Below, one piece after another: positions 6,359 to 13,938 of a stretch of 13,965 nucleotides of DNA. The notes under the pieces are model-generated. The model worked only from the letters and a program-made list of their open reading frames with translations. It searched no databases and was not told the origin of the DNA. Numbering within the stretch: the first letter of the stretch is position 1; each line of letters begins with the position of its first letter. The DNA is from Treponema sp. (GTDB lineage: Bacteria; Spirochaetota; Spirochaetia; Treponematales; Breznakiellaceae), in the NCBI GenBank assembly GCA_031270205.1, contig JAISYA010000023.1:1-13965 (forward strand), in the 5' to 3' direction. Position numbers and translations under genes: made by a program.

Positions 6359-7552
6359 ATGGATCTTTTTGTCCGGCTGAACCCTGAAACCCGCCGCGTA
6401 CTGGACGGCATTCCCGCCCTTATCGACAGGACTTTTCCCCTGCCGGGCCGTTTCCGTTCCGCGCTGCCCGCCGATGTGGCCGAGCTTTCCCGCCTCCTCA
6501 CCAGCGGCAGGGGCGGGCGTTCCCTGTCCTATCTCGGCAGGCCGAATCTGCTTTCCGCCTATCTCCGTTACTTCCTGCCCTGGAATCTGTGCCGCCTCTG
6601 CCGCCTCCTGCCCGGCCTGCCCATCCCCCTTGCCGCGAATGACGCCGTAACTGATCTGGGCTGCGGCCCCCTTACCTTTTGCGCCGCGCTGTGGATCTCC
6701 CGTCCCGATCTCCGCGGAGTGCCGCTGGAATTCCGCTGCGTTGATAGAAGCGGCCCCGCGCTGGAGGCGGGCAAAAAATTCTTTGCCGCCCTTGCCGGTG
6801 ACAGTCCCTGGAAAATAATCACCGTGAAGGGAGACTTTGGCGCGGGGGTCGTATCCGGCGGACATGGAACGGCTTTTGCCCTCAAGGGAAAACCCGCCGC
6901 TCTGGTTTGCGCGGTAAATGTATTTAACGAAAACTACGACGGCATACCCCAGCGCAATACGGAGGAGTTTGTCCGCAGCGCCGAAGTTTCTGCGCGGCTT
7001 CTTGACGGCTTTGCCGGCGATGGCGCTTCCATTCTGGTGGTGGAGCCGGGAGTTCCCTGTTCGGGACAATTTATCAGCCTGCTGCGGGCGGCGCTCATTG
7101 AACGAAAGCGCCGCCCTCTCTCTCCCTGCCCTCACGAGGGGGCCTGTCCCTTTCCCGGCGGCGTGTCGAGAACCGGCAAAAACCGTTGGTGCCATTTCGC
7201 CTTTGAAACCGAAGACGCCCCCCAGTCCCTGCACCGCCTTTCCGCCCTGGTGAATATTCCCAAAGAGCGGGCGGTGTTGAGTTTCCTGTTGACAGGCCCG
7301 GCTTTACCCGCGCCCGCGCAGTCCGCCGTACCGGAAACATCGGCGCGGCTTATTTCCGACGCTTTTCCCCTGCCGGACAGGCGCTTCGGCCGCTACGGCT
7401 GTTCAGAGCGCGGTCTGGTTTTAATAGCCGGAGAAAAGAAAACCATTGAAGAAACGCCCTCCGGCGCGCTGATCAACGCCGCTTTCCCTCCGGGCGGACA
7501 GAGGGATCCCAAAAGCAAAGCGCTGATGGCGATAATAGCGGGAAAATGCTGA
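6359..7552 (+). CDS. Rsm22/METTL17-family methyltransferase-like protein of the small ribosomal subunit
   Basis: This 397-aa Rossmann-fold SAM-dependent methyltransferase-like protein is related to Rsm22, which acts on the small ribosomal subunit. The SAM-binding motif I is VTDLGCGPLTF (97-107), followed by an acidic strand end CVDRSG (127-132), GDF (158-160), CAVNVFNENY (184-193) and ILVVEPG (225-231). Four cysteines match the Fe-S-type set known for this family: C257 and C263 (CPHEGACPFP), C278 (RWCHF) and C348 (RYGCSERG). The start ATG at 6359 is 8 nt after the merR stop. The AAAAGGAAA upstream is about 15 nt away, a long spacing, so the start is reasonable but not certain. The placement after der suggests a ribosome-biogenesis role. 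The segment at about 312-335 is proline- and alanine-rich and probably a loop. Confidence 0.85.
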   Translation: MDLFVRLNPETRRVLDGIPALIDRTFPLPGRFRSALPADVAELSRLLTSGRGGRSLSYLGRPNLLSAYLRYFLPWNLCRLCRLLPGLPIPLAANDAVTDLGCGPLTFCAALWISRPDLRGVPLEFRCVDRSGPALEAGKKFFAALAGDSPWKIITVKGDFGAGVVSGGHGTAFALKGKPAALVCAVNVFNENYDGIPQRNTEEFVRSAEVSARLLDGFAGDGASILVVEPGVPCSGQFISLLRAALIERKRRPLSPCPHEGACPFPGGVSRTGKNRWCHFAFETEDAPQSLHRLSALVNIPKERAVLSFLLTGPALPAPAQSAVPETSARLISDAFPLPDRRFGRYGCSERGLVLIAGEKKTIEETPSGALINAAFPPGGQRDPKSKALMAIIAGKC

Positions 7553-7711
7553 CCACACAGACAACACGGACAGAACAGAGAATCCCAGGCCAAAAGTCCG
7601 CGCGGTTAATTTCCTTAAGGTTAGGTAAACGTATATGGTATTAACCCCATTAATTGCTGATATTACAAAAGCCTCACTGGTAAAAAATATTTTTTCAGGT
7701 ATACTTATCCC
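7553..7711 (+). promoter_or_regulatory. Intergenic region with a putative promoter for the carboxypeptidase gene
   Basis: This 159-bp gap is AT-rich over its second half. A TATACT (7700-7705, five of six to TATAAT) ends 6 nt before the ATG at 7712, and the first purine at the expected initiation distance is the A of that ATG. The -35 is poor (CTGGTA at 7677-7682). An A6-TA-T6 palindrome lies at 7682-7695 and an 8-bp palindrome CCTTAAGG at 7613-7620. I see no clear intrinsic terminator for the upstream gene. Confidence 0.35.
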
Positions 7712-8692
7712 ATGCTTTTTATTCGCAAGTCTGGTTTAATACCCCGGATCCCTGCTCTGCGGAGGCTCATCCGCATTAAACCTTTTTCGCCCGGACGGTT
7801 TTTGTCCATACTGTGTGTTGTTTCGCTCGCTTGTGGTGTTTTGTCCTGTTCCCGTTCAAAACCGGCGCTTCCGGATGTCCCCTTACCGGAGAGGCTGGAG
7901 GCCGAAGGCGCCGTTCCCGAAGAGGGGCTTCCCGATCTTGCCGAGGCCATTGCCCGTTTGAGCGAGGCCCAGGGCGCCGCGGGTACCGCCGAATTTGCCG
8001 GGCTTTTATCCCTTGTGTTCGAGGAAGCCGCAATTCCCCCTGATATCAGGCAGCGGATAACGCGGGCAATGGCGGACAGCCCGGCTTTTATTCTCGATCT
8101 GCTGAGCTGCCTTGAGGAAGACCCTTCCCTGCGGATACTAGTGGATAAACAGCACCCGCTGCCGGAGGGCTATGAACCCGCGGACCTTGTTGAACTGCGG
8201 GACGGTTCCTACAGGGTAACCAGGGCGGGGCTTATGCTCCGCAAAGCCGCCGCCGATTCGTTAGACGAAATGGCGCAGGCGGCCATGCTTGAGGGAATCA
8301 CCCTCCTCGCGTCCTCGGCCTATCGTTCATACGCTTACCAGATCGAGGTGTATAACCGGATAGTCCGTGAAATGGGGCAGGAGGCTGCGGACAGGGAATC
8401 CGCCCGGCCCGGCTATAGCCAGCATCAAACCGGGCTGGCCGTTGATTTTGGTTCGATTGACGATACCTTTGCCGAAACCGCCGCGGGCCGATGGATGGCG
8501 GCTAACGCTTCGCGCTTCGGCTGGTCCCTCTCGTTCCCTCATGGCTACGAGGCCCTTACCGGCTACCGCTGGGAAAGCTGGCATTACCGCTACGTGGGAA
8601 AGGAACTTGCCGCCTTTATCGACAACTACTTTGACGGCATACAGCAATACGCCCTGCGCTTTATATACGAATGGGAGAACCTCCCGCTTTAA
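7712..8692 (+). CDS. Lipoprotein D,D-carboxypeptidase, VanY/M15B-type
   Basis: This 326-aa zinc peptidase is predicted to trim the terminal D-alanine of peptidoglycan stem peptides. The N-terminus has a long basic stretch (to residue 30) and then a hydrophobic core ending in cysteines within LSLAC41 and GVLSC46. Either could be the lipobox, so it is a likely exported lipoprotein. The mature part has an acidic, helical region (about 60-140) of unknown role and a C-terminal VanY domain (about 165-305). Motifs are SAYRSYAYQ (202-210), SQHQTGLAVDF with zinc ligands H238 and D245, and ESWHYRY with catalytic E288 and zinc ligand H291. All active-site residues are present. No Shine-Dalgarno precedes the ATG. 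A later TTG at residue 31 would remove the basic N-region, but it also lacks a ribosome binding site. Confidence 0.9.
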   Translation: MLFIRKSGLIPRIPALRRLIRIKPFSPGRFLSILCVVSLACGVLSCSRSKPALPDVPLPERLEAEGAVPEEGLPDLAEAIARLSEAQGAAGTAEFAGLLSLVFEEAAIPPDIRQRITRAMADSPAFILDLLSCLEEDPSLRILVDKQHPLPEGYEPADLVELRDGSYRVTRAGLMLRKAAADSLDEMAQAAMLEGITLLASSAYRSYAYQIEVYNRIVREMGQEAADRESARPGYSQHQTGLAVDFGSIDDTFAETAAGRWMAANASRFGWSLSFPHGYEALTGYRWESWHYRYVGKELAAFIDNYFDGIQQYALRFIYEWENLPL

Positions 8693-8694
8693 GC

Positions 8695-8735
8695 GGCAGG
8701 AGTTCGGTAGAACGACTACCGCTTGTCTGTCTGCC
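8695..8735 (+). terminator. Stem-loop just after the carboxypeptidase stop
   Basis: CGGTAG (8705-8710) pairs with CTACCG (8716-8721), and flanking GGCAG (8695-8699) can pair with CTGCC (8731-8735). There is no T-tract, so it is not a standard intrinsic terminator; it may protect the 3' end or be neutral. The structure is seen; the function is inferred. Confidence 0.3.
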
Positions 8736-8767
8736 AGGAGCCTGTTGCGCTTCGCCCCCTGAATCAA

Positions 8768-8795
8768 ATATTGTTGCAATTCATTGCAACAATAT
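8768..8795. terminator. Perfect 12-bp hairpin between convergent genes
   Basis: ATATTGTTGCAA (8768-8779) and TTGCAACAATAT (8784-8795) are perfect reverse complements around TTCA. It lies in the 119-nt gap between the stops of the carboxypeptidase gene (+) and the ABC ATPase gene (-), the usual place for a bidirectional terminator. It lacks a long T-tract, with only TTGATT following on the minus strand, and the stem is AT-rich, so termination efficiency is uncertain. A protein-binding palindrome is the alternative. Confidence 0.5.
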
Positions 8796-8811
8796 ACCCC
8801 CCGAACAGTTT

Positions 8812-9579
8812 TTAAGCAAAACCTTCGTGTTCCTGGTGGGATATGGTTAAACTCCCCCCTTCCATAAGCGCAACGGTGTCGCATAGATACTCCACCGCGT
8901 CCGTGTTATGCGAAATAAAAAGGATACTGAGGCCCAAATCATCGTGCAAGTCCCGGAACAGATTCAGTATCTGCGCGGCTACCGAAACATCCAGGGAGCT
9001 TATCGCCTCGTCGGCGATGAGGAGCTTTGGCTCAAGAAGCAGGGCGCGGCCCACGCAGACCCGCTGTTTCTGGCCGCCTGAAAGCTCAGTCACCCGCCGC
9101 TTTTTGTACGAAGGGTCAAGCCCTACCCTGACCAGCATTTCGTCCGTCTTTCTTTCCCGTTCCGCAGGGGAGCCAATCCGGTGTATACACAGGGGTTCCT
9201 CCATCAGAATGCCGATTTTTTTCGCCGGGTTAAGGGAAGCGCCGCTGTCCTGAAACACCATCTGCGCCTTCCGTGCAAGCCGCAGACGGCACTCCCGCGA
9301 AAGCCGCCCGCGCTCTTCCCGCTTTTGCCCGTCAATGACAATTTCCCCCTCATAGTCAATAAGCCCCAGAATGCAGCGGGCCAGGGTACTTTTGCCGCAG
9401 CCGGATTCCCCTGTCAGGCCGAATATTCCTCCGGGAGCGATGTCCATGTTAATATGGTTGAGTACAGGCTTGACCTCTTTTTTGCCCAGGAGGCCGAAGT
9501 TCCGGCTGATATATGCGCAGGAAAGATCCCGAATCGAGAGTACGGGAGCAATTCCGTTACGCGAAAAAACTTCAGTCAT
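8812..9579 (-). CDS. Opp/Dpp-type ABC importer ATPase, second subunit (OppF/DppF-like, short)
   Basis: This 255-aa cytoplasmic ATPase is the last gene of the importer unit. It has Walker A GESGCGKST (57-65), Q-loop Q110, signature LSGGQKQR (166-173), Walker B LLIADE (186-191) and H-loop H224. OppF/DppF proteins are usually about 310-330 aa and end in a cysteine-containing C-terminal domain. This one stops shortly after the ATPase fold, more like NikE, so it is a naturally short version or a truncation. The start at 9579 overlaps the end of the first ATPase gene by 8 nt and has GGGGA upstream. An in-frame start further upstream would add about 14 residues and increase the overlap, and is less likely. 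The substrate cannot be assigned from the sequence. Confidence 0.92.
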   Translation of the reverse strand: MTEVFSRNGIAPVLSIRDLSCAYISRNFGLLGKKEVKPVLNHINMDIAPGGIFGLTGESGCGKSTLARCILGLIDYEGEIVIDGQKREERGRLSRECRLRLARKAQMVFQDSGASLNPAKKIGILMEEPLCIHRIGSPAERERKTDEMLVRVGLDPSYKKRRVTELSGGQKQRVCVGRALLLEPKLLIADEAISSLDVSVAAQILNLFRDLHDDLGLSILFISHNTDAVEYLCDTVALMEGGSLTISHQEHEGFA

Positions 9580-10555
9580 TTTTCCCCGCCATAACACAGC
9601 GTACAAGGCGCCCGCCGCCAAGGTCCGTTTCCGGCGGAAGCGCCGCGAGGCACTTTTCCCCCGACCGGGGGCAGCGGGGTGCGAAAGGACAGCCGGGAAG
9701 CCGGTCCTCTATTGAGGGCACTCTGCCGCTTATATTCGCCAGCGGCCTGCCCCGCCGTTCCCTGTTCGGGATTGCGCCGATAAGACCACGGGTATAGGGA
9801 TGGGCCGGCGCGGAAAAAAGGGTTTCGGCCGGCCCTTTTTCTACAATCCGCCCCGCGTACATTACGAGAAATCGGCGGCAAAAGCGGCGGACAAGGGAAA
9901 GATCGTGCGAAATAAAGAGAATGGAAGCGCCGAAATCCCGGTTTATCTGTTGCAGCAGGGCGAGTATCTGGCTTTGGCTTGCCTGATCCAGCGCGGTGGA
10001 AGGTTCGTCGGCGATAAGGAGCCGGGGACGGCAGATCGCGGCAATGGCGATCATCACCCGCTGGCACATCCCCCCTGAAATTTGGTGGGGATAGGCGCTG
10101 AAGACTTTTTCCGGTTCGGGCAGGCCGAGTTTTTCGAGCAGGTCAAGGGCCGCTTCCCGCGCCTGCTTGTCTCCCAGGCCGTGCAGTTTCAGGGTTTCGC
10201 CGATCTGCGCGCCGATTCTAAGCAGCGGGTTTAAGGACTGGCGGGGCTCCTGGAAGATCATGGAGATGTCTTTCCCCCTTATCCGGCAAAGTTCCGCCTC
10301 TTCAAGGGAAAGCAGGTCGCGGCCTTTTTCATCAGGCCCCGGATTAAACATAATACTGCCGCCCGCAATTTCCGCCGCCTTCGGCAGGAGGCGCAGTATT
10401 GAGAGGGCGGTAAGAGTTTTGCCGCAGCCTGATTCTCCGGCCAGCCCCGTGATTTCGCCGGCCTCAATGTCAAAATCAATCCCGCTCAGCGCCGGAAGAG
10501 ATTCGTTGTTTCGCCTAATTCCCACGGACAGGTTCCGCACTTCAAGCAGGGCCAC
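9572..10555 (-). CDS. Opp/Dpp-type ABC importer ATPase, first subunit (OppD/DppD-like)
   Basis: This 327-aa protein starts at GTG 10555, 2 nt after the upstream permease stop, with a GGGGGG stretch about 8 nt upstream as a ribosome binding site. Walker A is GESGCGKT (40-47), Q-loop Q102, signature ISGGMCQR (159-166), Walker B LLIADE (179-184) and H-loop H217. The C-terminal peptide-transporter extension has C289, C295, C302 and C320 in the GCPFAPRCP context; such cysteines bind an Fe-S cluster in some OppD proteins. It pairs with the shorter ATPase encoded downstream, giving an asymmetric nucleotide-binding heterodimer. An upstream ATG at 10648 would overlap the permease gene by about 90 nt and adds residues not typical of the family, so it is rejected. 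Confidence 0.93.
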   Translation of the reverse strand: MALLEVRNLSVGIRRNNESLPALSGIDFDIEAGEITGLAGESGCGKTLTALSILRLLPKAAEIAGGSIMFNPGPDEKGRDLLSLEEAELCRIRGKDISMIFQEPRQSLNPLLRIGAQIGETLKLHGLGDKQAREAALDLLEKLGLPEPEKVFSAYPHQISGGMCQRVMIAIAAICRPRLLIADEPSTALDQASQSQILALLQQINRDFGASILFISHDLSLVRRFCRRFLVMYAGRIVEKGPAETLFSAPAHPYTRGLIGAIPNRERRGRPLANISGRVPSIEDRLPGCPFAPRCPRSGEKCLAALPPETDLGGGRLVRCVMAGKND

Positions 10556-10557
10556 TG

Positions 10558-11352
10558 CTACGCCCCCCGGCGGCGGATGTTTTCGCCCAAGTAATGAAAA
10601 ACAATCACCGTCAGCATGATACAGACACCCGGCGTGATGGCGCACCACGGCGCGTTAAAAAGAAAATTCTGCGATTCGGAAAGCATCCGTCCCCAGCTTG
10701 GCGTGGGCGGCTGAATCCCCAGGCCGAGATAGCTCATGGCGGACTCGGCGAGGATCGCGTTGGAAAGCCCCAGTACCGAGGCGGAAAGCAGGGAGGGAAT
10801 CATGTTCGGCAAAATGTGAATGAAGATAATTCGCAGATGACCCGCGCCAAGGATTCGTTCCGCCAGAATAAAGTCGGTGTGCCTGTATTGCAGTGCGCCG
10901 CTGCGCATAACGCGGGTAAAACTCGGCACAAAGAGTATCAACAGCGCGACAAAAAGGGTGAACTGACCGTTATCCATCAGGGCGACCATCACCAGGGCAA
11001 GGAGTATGCTCGGAAAGGAACTCAAAGCGTCCATTATCCGCATAATGATCTCGTCCCAAATCCCCCCTGAATAGCCGGAAAACAGCCCCAGAATACTGCC
11101 CAGAGCGGCGGCGGCGGCCACCGTGGCCAGCGCGAGGATAAGGGTATATCTGCCGCCGACCACAATCCGCGAAAAAACATCCCGCCCGAAGTTATCCGTT
11201 CCTAAAAGCCCCCCCGCGCCGGGCGGCAGAAAGCGCCGGCCCGGGTCCATACGGGTATAGTCAACGGGGAGCAGGCTTAGCAGAAACATCACGGCGATAA
11301 GAAACCCAAGGAAGAAAGCGGCCCCGGATTCGCGTTTCGGTTTTATTCGCAT
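10558..11352 (-). CDS. Opp/Dpp-type ABC importer permease (OppC/DppC-like)
   Basis: This 264-aa inner-membrane protein has an N-terminal transmembrane segment (about 10-30) and the extracytoplasmic LGTDNFGRDVFSRIV motif (50-64) typical of the DppC family. Further membrane helices lie at about 70-92, 112-145 and 185-205, and there is one near the C-terminus (240-256). The EAA-type cytoplasmic loop that docks the ATPase is at about 165-185 (ERILGAGHLRIIFIHILPN), followed by YLGLGIQPPTPSWGRML (208-224). The start at 11352 overlaps the end of the preceding permease gene by 10 nt. A longer frame to 11403 adds 17 residues without family character. The Shine-Dalgarno is weak, so translation is probably coupled. 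Confidence 0.93.
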   Translation of the reverse strand: MRIKPKRESGAAFFLGFLIAVMFLLSLLPVDYTRMDPGRRFLPPGAGGLLGTDNFGRDVFSRIVVGGRYTLILALATVAAAAALGSILGLFSGYSGGIWDEIIMRIMDALSSFPSILLALVMVALMDNGQFTLFVALLILFVPSFTRVMRSGALQYRHTDFILAERILGAGHLRIIFIHILPNMIPSLLSASVLGLSNAILAESAMSYLGLGIQPPTPSWGRMLSESQNFLFNAPWCAITPGVCIMLTVIVFHYLGENIRRRGA

Positions 11353-12356
11353 AACGCCGCGTCCCGCGCCCCCGCGAACCGGCGCTGTCTCTTCGCGGAC
11401 CATTTTTCAAGGCCGCTCAGCCTGATTCTCGGATCGATGATCTGAATCACAATGTCCACGAGGGTATTGGCGATGAGTACGACGGCGGCAATGTACACCA
11501 CCAGTGTCTGAATCAGTGGATAGTCACGGGACGTGATCGCGGCAATGAGCAGCCGCCCGATTCCCGGAATCGTAAAGACCTGCTCGATCACAATGCTCCC
11601 GGAAAAAACCTCGGCGATGATCATTCCCAAAACGGTGATTGAGGGAACAAGGGCGTTCCGCAGGGCGTGGCGGCGCAGTACCAGGGGGCCGTCCGCTCCC
11701 TTGCTCCGGGCGGTACGGACATAATCGCTGTGCAGTTCTTTATACAGGGAAGAACGCAGGAATTTGACCAGGACCGCCGCGTTGGGAAGGGCGATTGCCA
11801 TGGCGGGGAAACAGAGGCAGGCGATAAAACCGGCAAAATCCTCCCGGTAGTCAATGTAAAGGCCGGGCCTGAACAGCCCCGCCTTTACGCCGAAAATCCA
11901 GATAAAGAGCACCCCCAGGAAAAAAGCCGGAACACTGATACTTACGGCAGTAAAGGTGTTGGCGAGACTATCGGCAAGTCCTCCTTCCCGCCGCACGGAA
12001 AACAGCGAGAGCGGGACCGCGATGAGCAGAATAAAAAAAAGGGAAAGCAGGGCCAGGGCAAAACTTACCGGCAGACGGTCGGCGATCATCGCCGAAACGG
12101 CTTCCCCCCGGTAACGGACCGAGTTCCCCAGCCTGCCGGTGAAAAAACCCGCAAGCCAGGTGAGGTAGCGCGCGCCGATACTCCGGTCAAGGCCCATCTC
12201 GGCGCGCAATGCGGCGACTTGTTCCGCACTGGCTTCCGTGCCGAGAACGAGGCTCGCCGGATCCCCCCGGATGACGCTAAAGGCCAGAAAGCTGAACACC
12301 GACACCAGAAACAGTGTAACAAGGGCAACGGCAAGTCTCCGAAAAATGAAATTCAA
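11343..12356 (-). CDS. Opp/Dpp-type ABC importer permease (OppB/DppB-like)
   Basis: This 337-aa inner-membrane permease begins with MNFIFRRLAVALVTLFLVS, the usual opening of the DppB family, with about six membrane helices (10-28, 98-120, 135-158, 176-195, 237-255 and 280-303). The EAA loop is at 212-236 (YVRTARSKGADGPLVLRRHALRN), followed by IEQVFTIPGIGRLL (257-270) and IDPRIR (308-313). The start is TTG, since no ATG or GTG fits the conserved N-terminus. It lies 6 nt after the binding-protein stop, in the same reading frame, with only a weak GGGA upstream. The C-terminal tail of about 20 residues past the last conserved motif overlaps the next permease gene. Confidence 0.93.
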   Translation of the reverse strand: MNFIFRRLAVALVTLFLVSVFSFLAFSVIRGDPASLVLGTEASAEQVAALRAEMGLDRSIGARYLTWLAGFFTGRLGNSVRYRGEAVSAMIADRLPVSFALALLSLFFILLIAVPLSLFSVRREGGLADSLANTFTAVSISVPAFFLGVLFIWIFGVKAGLFRPGLYIDYREDFAGFIACLCFPAMAIALPNAAVLVKFLRSSLYKELHSDYVRTARSKGADGPLVLRRHALRNALVPSITVLGMIIAEVFSGSIVIEQVFTIPGIGRLLIAAITSRDYPLIQTLVVYIAAVVLIANTLVDIVIQIIDPRIRLSGLEKWSAKRQRRFAGARDAALCE

Positions 12357-12362
12357 TTTACT

Positions 12363-13892
12363 TTACGTCCCATACATTGAGGCAAAATCGATCACATAAA
12401 GCGGATAGTTCAAAACCCCGTCGTATGTCCCGCCCCGAAATGCCTTGAAATAAAAAATGTCCTGAATGTACACGCTCGCTGCGTTAGCCGAAATGATCTG
12501 CTGGGCTTCCCTGAACAGGCCGGCCCGCTTTTCATCATCGGTTTCGCTTAAGGCGGCGTCATAGACCCGGTCAAAATCGGCGCTTTTGAAATTGATAAAA
12601 TTGCTGCCGCTGTCCGAACGGTAACGGGCGAGAAAACTCCTCGGAGACACGTTGTTCGCGTCCAGTGAAATAATCGTGGCCTGGTATTCGCGGTTACGAT
12701 ACACATCGGAAAGCCACGTTGCCCAGTCAACGAGTTTTATCACGGCGTTTATCCCCGCTTTCGCAAGCTGGCCTGTAATCACCTGGGCGGTATCAACGTG
12801 CATGACGTAATTCGACGGTACGGTAATTTCCAGGGAAAGCTTTTGCCCGCCCTCGCCGTAACCGGCTTCCGCAAGAAGGGAACGCGCACGGTCAAAATCA
12901 AGCGGATAGGGATTGGAGAGGGATTGTTCGTAATAGGCGGCAAGCCCCGGTATGAGCGGGCTGCCTGAAGGCCGGCCCTGGCCGAAAAAAGCTGCGTCGA
13001 TTATTCCCTGAATGTCCACCGCGTAATTAAGCGCCTGCCGTACCCGGATGTCGTCCAGGGGAGGGCGCGCGTTATTCAGCGCGAGGAGCTGTACCGCGGC
13101 GGAATAACCCGGCACTATGTCAAAACGCTGAGGGTCCAGCTGCTGGGTAAGGGAGCCGGTAACGCTGGCTCCGTCAATACTGCCTCCCCGCAGGCCCAGG
13201 AGCAGGGCATCGGAATCCGAGAAAAACACGATGGTCACCTTGTCGAGGCGGGGCGTCCCCTCTTCCTGTGGCGGCCGCCAGTAGTCGTCGAATTTTTTCA
13301 AGACCAGGGACTGCTGCACGGTATAGCTTTCGATATAGAAAGGCCCGGTCCCGATTGTGTTTTTCTCACGATCCGGGTTATCCGCCTTGACAATACCTAT
13401 GGTTATATAGGGAAGGAATTCGGGGTCCGCCTTTTTGAGAGTCATGATGACCGTGTCGTTTACGGTTTCAACTTTTTCTATCCCGGTAAAACCCTCAAAG
13501 CCCGCAGCTATGGCGGTTTCCAGAGTAAATTGTACGTCGACTGGCTTCAGGGGCGAGCCGTCATGGAAAAGAACACCCTGGCGCAGCTTAAAATTGTAGA
13601 CAAGCCCGCCCTGCTCAACAGTCCAGGACTCGGCGATGCAGGGTTGGAGCCTGCCTTCGGTATCGGGCTTTACCAGACCCTCAAACACGTTAAAGAGAAT
13701 ACTCCTGCCGTCCGCCGTGTTGGAGGGGTGCAGGGGATCAAGGGTAACCGGCTCAGAGGTAAAACCGTAGCGCAGTTCCGTAGCCGTACCGGCGGCTTCT
13801 GAGGGGTTCTCCCTCTGCCGGGAACAACCCATAAATGCAAGCAAAACCGCAAGCGCCAGGGCGGCATGTGAAGCGAAGATCATTCTGTTCAT
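12363..13892 (-). CDS. Substrate-binding lipoprotein of Opp/Dpp-type importer (SBP family 5)
   Basis: This 509-aa extracytoplasmic binding protein has a signal peptide ending in the lipobox AFMGC (lipidated C23), so it is probably membrane-anchored. Family-5 features are visible: TSEPVTLDPLHPSN near residue 45, the GRLQPCIAESW segment, the signature YNFKLRQGVLFHDGSPLKP (99-117), and VRQALNYAVDIQGIIDAAFFGQG in the middle. The ATG at 13892 is chosen over the adjacent GTG at 13895 because AAAGGAG (13898-13904) then has a 5-nt spacing. It is the first gene of the importer unit. Family-5 proteins bind peptides, nickel, sugars or glutathione, and I see nothing that fixes the ligand. Uptake of wall peptides is possible. 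Confidence 0.94.
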   Translation of the reverse strand: MNRMIFASHAALALAVLLAFMGCSRQRENPSEAAGTATELRYGFTSEPVTLDPLHPSNTADGRSILFNVFEGLVKPDTEGRLQPCIAESWTVEQGGLVYNFKLRQGVLFHDGSPLKPVDVQFTLETAIAAGFEGFTGIEKVETVNDTVIMTLKKADPEFLPYITIGIVKADNPDREKNTIGTGPFYIESYTVQQSLVLKKFDDYWRPPQEEGTPRLDKVTIVFFSDSDALLLGLRGGSIDGASVTGSLTQQLDPQRFDIVPGYSAAVQLLALNNARPPLDDIRVRQALNYAVDIQGIIDAAFFGQGRPSGSPLIPGLAAYYEQSLSNPYPLDFDRARSLLAEAGYGEGGQKLSLEITVPSNYVMHVDTAQVITGQLAKAGINAVIKLVDWATWLSDVYRNREYQATIISLDANNVSPRSFLARYRSDSGSNFINFKSADFDRVYDAALSETDDEKRAGLFREAQQIISANAASVYIQDIFYFKAFRGGTYDGVLNYPLYVIDFASMYGT

Positions 13893-13897
13893 CACGA

Positions 13898-13938
13898 CTC
13901 CTTTAACGCATTATAGCGAAAGAGGCTTCCAAGCGCAA
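13898..13938 (-). promoter_or_regulatory. Promoter and Shine-Dalgarno of the ABC importer unit
   Basis: On the minus strand a perfect TATAAT (13915-13910) is preceded, after 17 bp, by TTGCGC (13938-13933, three of six to TTGACA). Initiation is expected near 13903, directly at the strong Shine-Dalgarno AAAGGAG (13904-13898), giving a leader of only about 11 nt. The region to the window end (13939-13965) is AT-rich and shows nothing further. Confidence 0.6.

Noticed and set aside
6167..7234. A 355-codon open frame on the minus strand opposite the MerR and Rsm22-like genes
   Set aside because: It spans two well-supported plus-strand genes and their junction, is low in complexity and rich in G, A and K, and has no family motif.
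11667..12380. A 237-codon plus-strand frame opposite the DppB-like permease gene
   Set aside because: It is antisense to a permease with clear EAA-loop motifs. The translation is a K/G/Q/R-rich hydrophilic sequence, as expected from the reverse of hydrophobic codons.
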